Below are positions 20,790-33,423 of a DNA stretch of 64,000 bases, piece by piece. The stretch comes from Iris pallida (lineage: Eukaryota > Streptophyta > Magnoliopsida > Asparagales > Iridaceae), in NCBI GenBank assembly GCA_029216955.1, contig JANAVB010015600.1:25432510-25496509 (forward strand), in the 5' to 3' direction. The position numbers and the translations under genes are program-made. The notes beneath the pieces are model-generated. The model searched no databases. It was not told the DNA's origin and worked only from the letters and a program-made list of their open reading frames with translations. The stretch's first letter is position 1. Each line of letters opens with the position of its first letter.

Positions 20790-23700
20790 TGTAACACCCA
20801 GTTTTTCCAAAAGAGGGTAATTTTGAAATTTTATAATTTTAGTCTTTTAATAATGATATTTAAATCATGATATAATTTTTAGTAATTTTTAATCATTTCA
20901 AACTATTTTTAAATCATGACTTATGATTTTGGTGTTTCTCTAGTGTAGCCCTAGAGACTACTTGACCAGGAAACTAACCATGACCTAGGAAGCCTAACCA
21001 TGTGAGTAGAGTTTCCATTTAGTACATTTTAGCCTAGAGGGTACTTTGGTCATTTTGGGATTTATTTAATTTAATATGATTTGTTAGAACTTATTGAATG
21101 TATGTGAATAATTGCTTGGTATGTGATTTGATTAGCCTAACCTAGAAGGACCTACCCTAATAGATTGGACTAACCTAGATTAGCCTTGGTTAAGTTGATG
21201 GTTATGTTAGCATTGACTAAGGTTGGTTAGCCATGACCTATGACTTGATTAGTCATGACTAGGATTAGTCATAGTCTTGGGTTAGTATAGCTAAAACCTA
21301 GAATCAATATGGACCATAGATCCTTAGTGGGAGATTGAGAGCCAGAGATTGGTCACTAAACCCTAGGATGGCCAGCCATGTAGTAGTTTATCCCCCTAAA
21401 TAAGCCTTCATGTTGAACTCTTGCCTTCTTTTTATCATTCTTGCAAGTCTTGAAGAAAGAGAGGTATAGACTCCTTCCCCAATCCATAGTTCATCCATTT
21501 TTGATCCTTTTTAGCCCTAATCTTTTCCAATACACCTAACCAATCCCTACTTGCTGTTCTTGTGGAGCAAACCCAGCCTAGGAGCAATTTGGGAGCCTAC
21601 ATTGCTAGAGAACCTCTCAGCTTTGGGATATTCTGGAGGCTGGAAACTCACTCAGGTTTAACCCTAAAACCCAAATGAAACTCTAGATTTTATTGCATAT
21701 TCATGTGACCCTAGGTATCTACCTCGTCCTGACCAAGTTTGGTGCCTTATTGTGTCGGATACGTGTCCGTATCGGACATGTATCAGTCGTGACTGCAAGT
21801 GTTGATGGAATGCTGGGATGAATTCATTTTTTGTTATTTTCGAATTCTATTTGAATAGAAATCTTGGTTTTGATATTGCTTAATAATTTCTTAGTCTCTG
21901 AGGGGATTTCGTGTCCTTTTGTGTCGCATTTTGGTGTTGGACACGGCCTGTGCACAGCCTACATTTTTCCCCTGCTACTCGAACCTCACTGTGGCCACGA
22001 CACGGGGTCTTTTGATCTGAAAATTTGTGTGGATTGAGGGGCATTGACTGACTTCCTGCTCCCAAAGTTTGGGAGCGTCTCGTGGTCTGTGCGCGGAGAA
22101 ATCGAGGCCGCACTGGCCGCGCGCTGTCGCGCGCAGACGACTGAACACGTGCACAGACACGCACGAACACGTGTCCGTATCCTCTGTAGACACGTAGTGG
22201 ACACGTATCAGGCATCCCACGTGTAGCCCTACCATAGGCGACCACATGGGTGTGTGCACGTGACACGAAGTGTCGTGTGTCGTGTCCTATACTCGAGTGC
22301 ATGCGTGCACGACACTGTGTAACACTGGATGCACCCTACGTGTTTGCAACGTGTTGGACACGTCTGTATCATAGTTTTTGGACACGAAACGACTCACATG
22401 ACACGTGTACATATGCTACACTAGTGATCAACCTATTGTTTGTAATTTTAATAATTAATTAGGTCAATTCATTGAATTCCCAATAAACTCTGATACACAC
22501 TGACACCACCTCGCTGTTCAGTTTTTTTCCTTGGGTTTTAAACTGTATTTTCTGGGTTTAATGCTGATTAAACGTTTAATTCAGACCCACCTGCATATGT
22601 AGTAAGTGATGAGTAGGTTAGATTGCAATTTTAATGGTTATTTAATTTCGAAACCATGAATTTCCCTAGAAACCTGATACTTGAATGATACCAGTAGGCC
22701 GAATGTGTATTTCTAAATTTCGATTTTATTTTCTTCCTTGCCTTGTGATGTTAACTGTTAATTTGGCTCACCCACATAATTGATTAACTAATAGTTAGTT
22801 GTTAGACTAGTTTTGATTTCGTTTTGCTATGGGGTTGTGATTTTGGGGTTTGGTTTGGTTTTCTTGTCAATTTAGGAAGACTGAAACCTATGTATATGTT
22901 GGGTTGGGGTTCCTTGTAAACACACACACACTGTGAAATTCCAGTTTTGTTCCTCACTTTATCCCCTCTTTGTTACACACATTTAGTTCAATGTTAGTTT
23001 TAAACATGAAAAGATTTGTTTGGGAATTAGATTCATGAAAACAGTTTGCATTGTCCTGAGAATGTGTAAACCTGAGAACAACATGAAATCTGAGAATGGC
23101 ATGACCCCATCCTCTGTTTTCCTTAAATCTGAATTGTTTTTGCTTTTGGAATGGGATTCGGATGTGGGGGAATTTGTGGATAACTGTTGGGTGTTAATCT
23201 TGATTTGTGTTGATTCAATAGGTGTTGTTCATTTTAGAATTCCTTTGAAGGGTGTTAACACACACAGACACAAGCTAAACTAGAACTGTCATTGGTTGTT
23301 TGAAATTCCTGAAACACATGACCACACACTTGGTTTCACATTATTGCTAATCTGGAATTCCTGTGAATGAATAGCCAATTCATGTTAACTGTTTTGAGAT
23401 GAGCCTGGGTATTCCTGTCACTTGTGAAAACCTAAAATCATGAAATCTGAGAATGTAGGATTGATAGAAATTGATTTTCCTTTTCCTTTTTAACTGAATG
23501 GGGTTCCATTCCTTCTGCACTGTCACATATTACATAGACACACACACATGTCTATGCCTAACTGTTAGCCTATTGCACACTGTTTCACCCTTGTCTCACA
23601 CACACACACACAGTTGACTCAAACACACACATGACATTGTTCCCTGTCACACATTCCTACACCAATACCACATACATTTACATGTACACACCACTCACTT

Positions 23701-24106
23701 ATACTTGACACTTAATACAGGTGCATATACACACATATTTCAGTTATTGTTGCACATAAATACCTGTCACACTACACCCTATGCCTTGATACCTGAGAGC
23801 ACATGTAGCTTAGATGCACACACATACAAATCCTAACCCTTAATTGAAATGTTAGAAATTCAGTAATTGGCTACACATGACCTGTATGCATAGGTGATGT
23901 TAGACAAATTTTCAGATTTCATATATGTGAATACTGCCATGTTACCCCCCTTCTCTAAATGCTTGCTATACATGTATATAGATAGGTAGAGCTATATATA
24001 TGCATGTTCTATTGTGTATATGGCTAACTTAACCAATTTTTATTTCTAATACACATGTAGAAGAGTGTATATACCTTGTTAGCCATACATGATAGGGGCT
24101 AATTGG

Positions 24107-24171
<65 letters not shown>

Positions 24172-25728
24172 ATGTTTGATATGATAATTGAATTGTATAT
24201 AAATTGCCAAAATAGGAATGAATGATTTATGCCTAATATAGATGTATACTGGTTAGCCATGCATGTTCAGTACAATTAGAGGCTATAATGTAAATAGATG
24301 TAACCTTGTTAACTTGTGCCATGCTCTAGAGTAATCTATAACTAGTGTTTGATTTCCCTTTGTTGTGCACCTCCATGTTCACACACACACATAGCAATAC
24401 ATGCAACCCTTTCTCTCTCATTATACAATATTGATTATAGCTCAATGTGAATGTACTCTTGATGTGTGGCTTGATGTATTTGGCTTGTATAGCCTTGTGA
24501 TTGGTGTGTGATTGCTAGACTAGGCTTGGTTAGGCCTAGTGAGACTTGTTAGACTTGTTTGGCTTAGGCTTGACCTAGTTTGACCTAGACAGCATGCAGA
24601 TGCATTGTACATTTCATATATCACCCTCTGTATACATCTTGACTTGTGTTGCTCTAACTAGGAGTCAGGTACCTCATCTCGGACAGTACATTTACTTCAG
24701 ACATTCAGATACGAGGCGAGTACATTCTCTGACCGTTTCATACTTGTCTGGATTCATTCTTGCTCTAGATTACTGTACTTGATGCTGACACGACTATTAT
24801 CACGGATTGGTACTATACGGATCTTCTTTTGAGATGTTATCTCCTTGTATTCACTAAATACATATTATGATGTGCGTTTCACTTACATATTGTATTTACT
24901 GAATACCTTATCATTGTACACTAATTGTGCATATTGTACTCTCATTATCACATTGAGCTCTATTATACAAGCCTTTGTACAAGCCATTGTATAAGGTAAC
25001 GTAACTGAATTGGATCCTTGTGTATTGATTGGGAGGGGGAGTAGAATTGGTTATGTGATCAATCCTATTGTATAAGAAATTGTATATGTCCATTGTACAC
25101 TCACGTACAAAGGAGTCCCATTTTATTGTATAACCTAACCCGATTACATAACCATATTGTACTCTAAATCACAGTTGGCTTACAGTTCTTACTTATCATA
25201 TTTAGATATTTTCTGTTATCAAATCTCTACTGTTTTTATATACTTCTTTCTTTCAGCGTTTCATGTACCTTACTCTATTGCATGCTTTATATTTCCTAAC
25301 ATGATATGAACTGCGTGAGATATTTTGTGCTCGCTTCCGTCCTGACTGGACCTGTTAAAATTTTTACAGAGGATGATGAGGAACCCTGCACCCCTTACTT
25401 GGAGCTTACCTAGATGACATTTGCGACCTGGACCCCTGGGGAGGTTTAGGCAGCTGCTGAGGATGATACCCTTGTGTAGTATAGATAGCTTAGACTCTTA
25501 CTTGTCTTTCTCATTGATACATTATTGTATATACTGGGAGTTGTTCTCTTGGATGTTTGGGGAGATGTATCATAGACACTTAGCTCTTATCTGGATTGTA
25601 CCTCTGTGGATTTCTTCTGTTCATATCTATCTATCCTTACCGTATTCCATCTTACATTATGATTGAGTTGTACCTCTGTGTTGGCCTCCTTTTGGAGAGT
25701 ATATTCATGTTATGTAGTTATAGTTCAT

Positions 25729-25733
25729 GACCT
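25729..25733. other. Target-site duplication of element B, left copy
   Basis: GACCT, repeated at 40138-40142. The uninterrupted site is visible in LTR copy 2 (46141-46145), where it occurs once. This confirms the insertion. Confidence 0.93.
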
Positions 25734-27141
25734 TGTTTGCCATTGATTGTAAAAGAACAGAACAATTATCGGAGGACTGAACTTAGACTCACAATACAAA
25801 CTCGCTCGTACAAAGAAAGCCTAGGGACGAAAACCTAGGTACAGCAGACTAAGTACGATTGTTTATTTTTGATTCTGAGGGGTGACGATAGAGGCTCGGG
25901 AAAGCGACGGCCGCTCTGCCTTACTCCTTGGACGATCGGTATGCAGCCTTGGCTCGGGGAAGATCTGCTTGGCGTTGACGAAGAAGGGCTTTTCTTGCTC
26001 TCCTCGGGTTGCTCTCCTGGCTTCTCTCTCTCTGTGATTACCAAGAAAAGGGGAAGCTCTCTCTGTGTATATCTCTCTCTTCTTATTTTTTTATTCTCTT
26101 TAGTTGCCGACCTTTTTTGCATGGGAATGATGCTGGCTATTTATAAGAGTGGGATGTGATCATTAGGGTTTGCTAATGATTATCTGTTTGGAATGTCGGC
26201 GCTCCTTCATTCTATCTGAACCTTTGATCCTGATCATAATGAATCTCGGCCACTAATGCGGATAGCACCAAATCTTATGAGCAGTTAATGCTGACTGCTT
26301 TAAATCCTCGTGATTGATTATGCCAATATTTGATTGCTCGCCACGTGTCCTATTGGCTTGATGATAAATGATATGCCCTGATCTCGGCAATTATGATGAT
26401 GATGTCAAATATTCTTGTTAGGATTCGATTAAATCTTCAATGCCACGTATTTTAATTGAAGATCCTGCCAGGGCCGCATAGGATGGCCAACACTTGAACC
26501 GCAGGGAGACACTCTTCATGAGCCGCATGAGTCAATGCCTCATCGAGCCGCAGGGGACGAACTTTCCGTGAGCCGCATATGCGTAGTCTTTGCGGGCCGC
26601 AGGGGACGAACCCTCCATGAGCCGCATATGCATAGTCTCTGTGAACCGCATGAGGTAGGGTGGTATTGAGCCGCATAGGCTGGGCTCTGGGTGGACCGCA
26701 TATGGCTGATTTCTGTTAATCATATTAAAGCGACTTCTCACTGAGCCGCATGAAGCTGTTCTCTACTCAAGCCGCATGAGACTTGCCACGTGGCAATCTA
26801 GAATTTCTGACAGATCGGGTCAGAGATTTTCTTCTTTTCCCGAAGAGTCTGTCATTATGGCAGAGTCATCATGACACTTTATGTCAGAGCCGTCGCAGTC
26901 GTCGAGTCGTGTCAGAGCATTAAATGAGGCCATTACTCCAGTGGCCAAATGTCGGGGATGGTCACACGTGGCGTCAATTGAGCCGCATGTTCCTGCTGGA
27001 CCGCATATATTCCCGAGCCGCATGAGTCTGAGGGTCTTCTTTTGGGCCGCATAGGCCAACTCCAGTACGAGCCGCATAGGCTTGCTACCAAAGCCGCATG
27101 GGCCATGATGCCTTTATTCTAATATTTTCCATGCTTCTACA
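25734..27141 (-). repeat. Element B 3' LTR
   Basis: TGTTTGCCATTG to CTTCTACA on the plus strand. A minus-strand TATAAATA is at 26138-26145. U3 (26464-27110) carries about 18 copies of CCGCAT or CCGCAG, most inside (G/A)(A/G)GCCGCATGAG-like words. Overlapping ORFs of about 95 aa at 25835-26159 occur in both LTRs and are not taken as genes. Confidence 0.93.
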
Positions 27142-27474
27142 GGACCCCCTTCAAAGTTTTCAATTTGTAAAATTGAAACACTTTGAATAAGAAGCATGGC
27201 CTCGTTCATGCTGCATAGGATGTTCTGTTTACCTGAGTTTCCTAGCCGCATTAGCATCTCGGCCGCATAGACTCATCTGGCCGCATAGACTCTTTTGCCA
27301 CGCGCCCTGACCGCGTGAGCAAATTTTCATTAAATGCCTTTGATTTGATTTAACGCCGCCTTTTGGGGGAGGATCCCAAGGGTTTTTATTCTTTTGATTG
27401 TCCAGATTGCCTCGACAGCCGAAGGGTCGATCACGTCGTACGAGGCGTCGGTCCATAGTCCTTCCTTCTCCGTT
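27142..27474 (-). other. Polypurine tract and spacer of element B
   Basis: The minus strand reads CTTTGAAGGGGGTCC (27142-27156) just before the 3' LTR, a good polypurine primer. The rest up to the antisense TATA box has four more CCGCAT-like words (27209-27300) and no ORF. It would be the upstream region of the antisense gene. Confidence 0.7.
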
Positions 27475-28391
27475 TATAAATAGGCGCGTGTCCGGTTGGA
27501 TTTTTTAGATTTTTTCCTGACCGAAACTTTCTGTCTTTGTTTCCTTCCTCCACCTGACCAACGAAGTTGGCGCCTAGGGTTTCCAAGGTTGTGAAGAAGG
27601 CCGCGGCGAAGAGAAAGAAATCGGCTTCGTCTTTGACCGTCGTTCCCCCTGTCCGTCTCGACGTTCATGTCGCCATCGAAGGTAATAACTGTGTAGAAGA
27701 TTGGGTATTTTGAAGCCCTAAATAGGGTCTGCTCTACTGCCTACTTCGTATACAAAACACGTGGTTCGCATACACATCCTCTGATCGCGCCGCATGGGAT
27801 GTACCCCCATGTCTGAGCCGCATACGAGTTCAACTTACGTAGTCTGCATACTCGTCCCGTGATCGAACCGCATGGAGTATGCTCCATGTCGGAGTCGCAT
27901 GTGAGTTAAAGTTACGTGGTCCGCATACACATCCTATGATCACGTCACGTGGGGTATGCTCTATGCCGGGGCCGCATGTGAGTTCAAATTACGTGGTTCG
28001 CATATACGTCCCATGACTTGAACCGCATGAGGTTTTTCCCATGTCCGACCCGCATACGAGTTGTCTTCAACGAGCCGCATGACTTGTCTCTTTTTAGAAT
28101 ATCTTTACTTTACTTCTTTGTTTTGTTCTTACAGTATCTTCACTGAACGCCGAGGTCGTAGTGACAGAAGAGCCGTCGCCTCCTATCATCGACCAAGAGC
28201 CTACCCTCGTTAAAGAAACGAAGAAGGAAGAACCGTCGTCTGCACAGAATGGCCTCTCTCCAAATGTCGAGGCTGCTGGGGGTGGCAGCTCTGGGAATTC
28301 TGGTACTCTTATTCCGGACGAAGATCTCCTTCAACTGCATCCCTCGTACGTGAAGTGGTTGAGGGATTGGTATATGCGCTTCTGTAACTAG
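27475..28391 (+). pseudogene. Antisense gene remnant of element B
   Basis: TATAAATA at 27475-27482, then a frame whose start codon appears changed to TTG at 27567 (followed by GCGCCTAGG, the MAPR-type start). Exon 1 is 27567-27681 and very basic (KKAAAKRKK). A GT-AG intron (27682-28134) in phase 1 leads to exon 2, 28135-28391, which stops after LHPSYVKWLRDWYMRF. Start, position and phase of intron 1 match the antisense gene of element A, so the two are homologous. The plant-mobile-domain-like region and later exons are missing. It could have been lost by deletion before transposition, since the element is young. Confidence 0.6.
27759..28066 (+). repeat. 77-bp tandem repeats in antisense intron 1 of element B
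   Basis: Four units begin with ACGT(G/A)GT(T/C)(C/T)GCATA near 27759, 27837, 27914 and 27991 (spacing 78, 77, 77). Each holds two or three CCGCAT words. The array fills most of the 453-bp intron. Confidence 0.85.
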
Positions 28392-30066
28392 GTTTTTAGG
28401 AATTCCCTGCAGATATCTATTTTCTGCCTGCATGTTTCTATCTGTTTATCTGTGGCTTGTATCTTTCCCTTTCGTCTGAAGAAGTAATGAAGAATTTCCT
28501 TTGGTTTTGCTTGTTAATTGCGTGAATGTAGCCGAACGTTTTGATGGAGGGGATGTATTTGCTTTCCTCTTTTCTTCTAATGGTTATTTTCAATAGGATA
28601 CTCTGTGTGAACTTTGTGTCCCTAGTGTACCCCGTGATAGTTTGGATTATGACCGGCATACTTATTCTGAAAGGGTAGGGTTATATCAAGTCTGGGGTCT
28701 TTATTTCCCAGTGGAATCTTTTGCTCATCTGGGCGGCGTCATTGCCTCCAGAGTCAGTGTGTCGAACTAGTCAGTGGTTTGAGCGGTCGACTGCCTCGCT
28801 GAAGGACCATTTCTTGACGTTTTGTGGCCTCTGGACCATAGTTGTTCCTCTGTCTCATCCTGCTTGTTTTCTCTTTATTTCTATCTTGTAGCAGTAATAT
28901 AATCCCGGAGGATGTAGAACTTTGAAAATGGATATGTTTCATCTCATCTTGTACTTGCGGTATTCATGGAATTGGACTTGCTGGGGATTATTTGTGGACC
29001 TGTTACCCTGGGTGTACCTTGGTTTTAGGTACGGATAACAGGTTTGGTTAGGATGTTTTGGAGCAGCCATGGCAAAGTGGTCATGGATGTTCTTGGTGTT
29101 GGGAAAAGGAGTGCCATAGAGCAGCTGGGCTCCTGGGGTACGGAAGAATGGCGGGTTTATGCTAAGAGACTTAACAAGGAATATTTGTGGACCTACTATC
29201 CTTGGCGTACCCTGGTTCGGGGTACAGATAATAGGGTGGAAGGTAACCAGTCATATTTGCTCCGAGGTTATGAGGATGTAGCAAATATGAGGGTTTTACC
29301 GTGGAATCTCCCTACTCAGAGGTAATAGGAACATGGTAGGGGGAGACTTCACGGAAGCTTTTCTGTAATCAATAGTGGTCAACAGAGGACATTTGTGGTC
29401 AACAGAGGACATCAGAGGACATTTGTGGTCAACAGAGGACATTTGTGGACCCATTATCCTTGTCGTACTCCGATTGTGAGTACAGATAATAGGTTAAAAG
29501 GGAACCAACATACTTGCTCAGAGGTAATGTGGACATGGCAAATATGGTGATTTCTTCGACGGAGCCTTCCCACTCAGAGGTAATGAGGACATGGCAGGAG
29601 TGGGCTCAATGAAGAAGGGGTACATAGAACTACTCAGAGGTAGGAGGACATGGAAGTTCTATGCGAGGGGGCGGTTTGTTTTTGGTGGAAGTGAAAACGA
29701 CTCAGAGGTAATGAGGACATGGTCGTTTCGGAAATTGGTGGATCGATTACCCTTTTCGTGCACTGGGAGTGCGGGTGGTGGATCATGAGGGAGGATCTCT
29801 TCCAGGGATGAAGTTCAAAGGTATGTTTATACGTGACTTACTATCTGAAAGAGTGACCGGAATGTAAGTACATAATTTGGATTTTTAGAATATTGAGGAA
29901 ATGAGAGTTCAGCGGCACCAGCGGGTGCATGGCTCGATGATCTGAAATGTTGTGGACGTGGGTTCAGTAGTATCAATGGATACATGACTCGATAATTTGG
30001 AAAATGGTGGGTGTGAGTTCAGTGGTACTGAGAGGGTACATGACTCGATAATTTGGAAAATGTTGG
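28392..30066 (+). repeat. Repeat-rich non-coding region of element B
   Basis: 28392-28930 shows no ORF or repeat. From about 28980 to 29760, blocks of roughly 190-290 bp recur, with shared words TTTGTGGAC, GTACAGATAATAGG and CTCAGAGGTAATG-GGACATGG. A short TGGTCAACAGAGGACATT repeat lies at 29378-29445. Three 55-57-bp units with ACATGACTCGATAATTTGG lie at 29905-30066, just after the pol stop on the other strand. CTCAGAGGTAATG also occurs in element A at 19369. Confidence 0.75.
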
Positions 30067-31320
30067 CTAAACATAGTATTTCTTCAGAAACTTGCCGTTG
30101 ACGGGCAACATAAGCAAGTCCCCATTCTGCTTAGCGAGGCGGTAGGCGCCGTTGGAGAACACGGCCTCGATGACAAATGGACCTTCCCATTTTGGCTAGA
30201 ATTTGCCTGCAGTCTTGTGAGTCGTGACCATTGGCCTCCGGACTGCCAGAACGAGATCGCCCACTTGGAATGTTCTGATTTTGACCTTCTTGTTGAAGGC
30301 TCCTGAGATACGTGCTTGGTATAGCTCGATCCTTTGCTGAGCTATGAGGCATTTTTCATCTAAGGCCTCCAACTCTTGTAGTCGGCGTCGGTAGTTATCA
30401 TCCGTTGTCAATTGATAAGTGAGGGCGACACGGAGTGAGGGAATCTGAGTTTCCAGTGGGAGGACTGCCTCACTCCCGTATACTAGAGAGAATGGTGTAT
30501 TCCCTGTAGCTATTCGAACCGTGGTGCGATAAGCCCATAAGCATTCGCCGAGCGTCTCGTTCCAGTCGCGTTTGTTGGAGGATACAAACTTCTTGAGGAG
30601 ATTGATGATTGTTTTGTTGAACGCCTCTGCTAACCCATTTGCTGCCGGGTTGTATGGTGTCGAAGCGACATTCTGAATGCGGTGCTTATCGCAGAATCGA
30701 TAAAATGCATGGCTTATAAACTGCGGACCATTGTCATGGATGATCCTTCGTGGCAGTCCAAAGCGGTATATGACGTGATGCTTAAGGAAGCTAATCACGT
30801 TTGAAGTCTTGACTTCTGCGAGTGGGACAGCTTTCGTCCATTTGGAGAAGTAGTCAGTGATCGCAAGTATGAAGCGATGTCCTCGGGAGGAAGGTGGGGT
30901 GATTGGGCCAATGATATCCATTCCCCATGCTTCGAATGGCAATGACGCCACCGTTGGATGTAGGAACTCGGATGGTTGGTGAATGAAGTCTGCGTGGACT
31001 TGGCAGGCCTTGCATTTTCTGGCATAGTCGATTGTGTCTGCCACCATGGTAGGCCAGTAGTAGCCCATCCGGCGAAGGCGGTCTTGCAGTTTAGGGCCAG
31101 GCTGATGGGCCCCACAGACACCGTCATGAGCCTCTCGTACGGCTTCTTTGGCTTCTGTGTTAGACAAGCATCGGAGCAATAATCCGTCGTAGGAACGGCG
31201 ATACAGCATCTTCGTCTCTGTGTCGTAGAAGAATCTGAGAGAACGCCGTCTGATAAAGGTGGCTTCCTTCGGGTTCTCGGGCAAGATGTCGTAGACCACG
31301 AAGTCTATGAAAGGCTGTCT
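30067..31320 (-). pseudogene. Element B integrase
   Basis: Zinc-binding HHCC region (HDGVCGAH...CKACQVH, about 31110-30990), then the catalytic core with DIIGPI, IHDNGPQF and NGLAEAFNK carrying the D, D and E residues (about 30920-30620). The C-terminal domain contains GDLVLAVRRP. TAG at 30196-30198 cuts the last 43 residues, where A keeps GKFDAKWEGP. The frame ends at LKKYY. The previous stop, TAG 31321-31323, probably replaces a Trp codon. Integrase joins the cDNA ends to host DNA; no chromodomain is seen, as expected for Tat. Confidence 0.92.
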
Positions 31321-31323
31321 CTA

Positions 31324-31947
31324 GTCTGGTGTTTCGTCGATCGTTTGGGCGGAATAGCTCACCACGAATTGAATATTGTTCTTGGGACAGACCAGTTCGT
31401 GGCCTATCACGTCAACCGAGTGATGATCTTGGTTCGGCACTGCTAGGGAAGCGGCAAGGCCTGCTAGGGCATCAGCTTCGATATTTTGAAGTCTGGGGAC
31501 GTGTTCGATGAAGAATCCCTCGAATGAGGTGATAATGTTGATTGCTATTTGGTGGTAGGGGATCATGTCTTCATGGCGGACTTCGTACGACCCCCGAATC
31601 TGGTTGACGATTATTTGTGAATCGCCGTATGCTTTAAGATATTCTACCCCCAGCTCTTTTGCAAGTTGGAGGCCAATGACCAAAGCGTTGTACTCGGCCA
31701 CATTGTTGGAACAGGGTTCCGTGAGAGAGTAGGCACGATTGATCACTAGCCCGGTAGGAGAAATCAATAGTACCCCGACCCCTACGACGATATTTTCCTT
31801 GGGTCCGGTTCTTGAAGCGCCATCGAAGAACATCCGCCATATGTTATCGTGGGTGGTTGTATTCGAATCGGCGACCTCATCTGGGATTTCCTCGTATATT
31901 CTGGATGACCCCGATCCTGGATGGGCTGCCAAAAAGTCTGCCAGGGC
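31324..31947 (-). pseudogene. Element B second (archaeal-type) RNase H
   Basis: WRMFFDGASRTGPKENIVVGVG opens the domain with the first Asp. NNVAEYNALVIGL gives the Glu, AYGDSQIIVNQI the second Asp, and NIEADALAGLA the last Asp. A second RNase H of this type between the usual RNase H and integrase is a hallmark of the Tat lineage. It is enclosed by stop codons at 31948-31950 (TAA, likely from CAA) and 31321-31323, but the frame continues through both sides. Confidence 0.9.
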
Positions 31948-31950
31948 TTA

Positions 31951-33420
31951 GCCTTTGACAGCCTTCTGTGGGACGAAGATCATATGATATGGGGATAGCA
32001 GTATCGCCCATGTAGCGAGGCGAGAGCTGAGCGCCCCTGGTTTAGTCATGAGGACCCTGAGGGGATTTACCCGTGAGATCACATGTATGGTTTGTCCTGT
32101 AACATAATGCCGCGTCTTTTGAATGACAAATACCAAGGCGAGGCATTCTTTCTCCACGGCGGTGTATCGGTGTTCGGGCCCGACGATCATTCGGCTGAGA
32201 TAGTATATAGCTTGCTCGTGGCCTGCGTCGTTGTTTTGTGCCAGCAGGGCACCGAGGGAGTGCTCCATTGCTCGTACATAGAGTAGGAATGGTTTTCCAG
32301 GGACCGGGGCCACCAGGACTGGAGGATTTGACAAATATTCTTTGATGTCGTCGAAAGCACGCTGGCATTCCTCGTCCCATACGAATGAGACTCCCTTCTT
32401 CATGAGGTGTGTGAACGGTCGGCATCGCCCGGAGAGATTGGAAATGAACCTTCTGATATAAGCTAGCCTCCCTTGGAGGCCTCTAAGTTCGCGAAGATTT
32501 TTCGAGGGACCCATCTCCATTATTGCCTTGGTTTTCTTAGGGTCTACATGGATATCCCGTGCAGTAATGATGAAACCTAAGAACTTCCCGCTGGATACGC
32601 CCAAGAACGACTTTGTAGGGTTCATCTTCATGTTGTGGGCTTACATCAGGTCGAATACCGTTCTCAGATCTTGCAGATGATCTTCCTTACGGCGACTCTT
32701 GACAGCGATGTCGTCGACGTAGCATTCCACTGTCTTGCGCAAATGTTCTCTGAAAATGATACTCATAGCCCGCTGATATATGGCACCAGCGTTCTTTAGA
32801 CCGAATGGCATGACTGTATAGCAGTATGTGCCGATCGGTGTTCTAAATGATGTGTGCTTGTCATCGTCGGGGGACATCTTGATTTGATTGTATCCCGAGA
32901 ATCCATCCATGAATGACATATATTCGAAGCCGCATGTGTTGTCAATCATGATGTCCGTGATCGGGAGGGGAAATTTGTCTTTCGGACATGCCTCATTTAG
33001 ATTACGGAAGTCGATGCAAATTCGGATCTTCCCGTTCTTCTTAAGGACCGGGACTATATTGGCGACACAGTCAGGGTGTTGCTCCTCACGGATGAAGCCG
33101 CTGGCTATCAGCTTGTTGACTTCGGCTTCGATTGCGTCCATGATGCCTGGGCGGAAGCGTCGTTGCTGCTGCTTGACTGGCTTTGCATCCGGCCGTATGT
33201 TGAGTTTATGAAGAGCAATATCGGGATCTAATCCCGGCATGTCTTCGTAACTCCATGCAAATACGTCAATATATTCTCTGATGAGTTCCAGCAGTGATTC
33301 TTGTTCCTCGTCTGTTAGGCTTTTACTGACGAAGATTGGCTTTGGAGAGGATTCGGTGCCGAGGTCGACCGGCATAACTTCATCCTCTGTAGGAGGTTCT
33401 CTCAGCTCGAACCGCTTTTC
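31951..33420 (-). pseudogene. Element B reverse transcriptase and first RNase H
   Basis: RT starts after FVSKSLTDEEQE, with IDVFAWSYEDMPG, ICIDFRNLNEACPKD, the SFMDGFSGYNQI block and the catalytic YVDDIAVKS (about 32705-32725). TAA at 32641-32643 splits it before KMNPTKSFLGVSSGKFLGF. The tether and Ty3-type RNase H follow, with EHSLGALLAQND-like and YTAVEKECLALVF blocks. The domains copy the RNA and remove it from the hybrid. Confidence 0.93.
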
Positions 33421-33423
33421 CTA

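Noticed and set aside
21880..22302. 140-aa minus-strand ORF in the long LTR, also at 42269-42694
   Set aside because: It spans the GTGTCC/GGACAC array and is shared through LTR duplication; broken in the third copy.
25835..26159. Overlapping ORFs of about 95 aa in the element B LTR, repeated at 38830-39154
   Set aside because: They are conserved only because both LTRs are copies. No start context or domain supports them.
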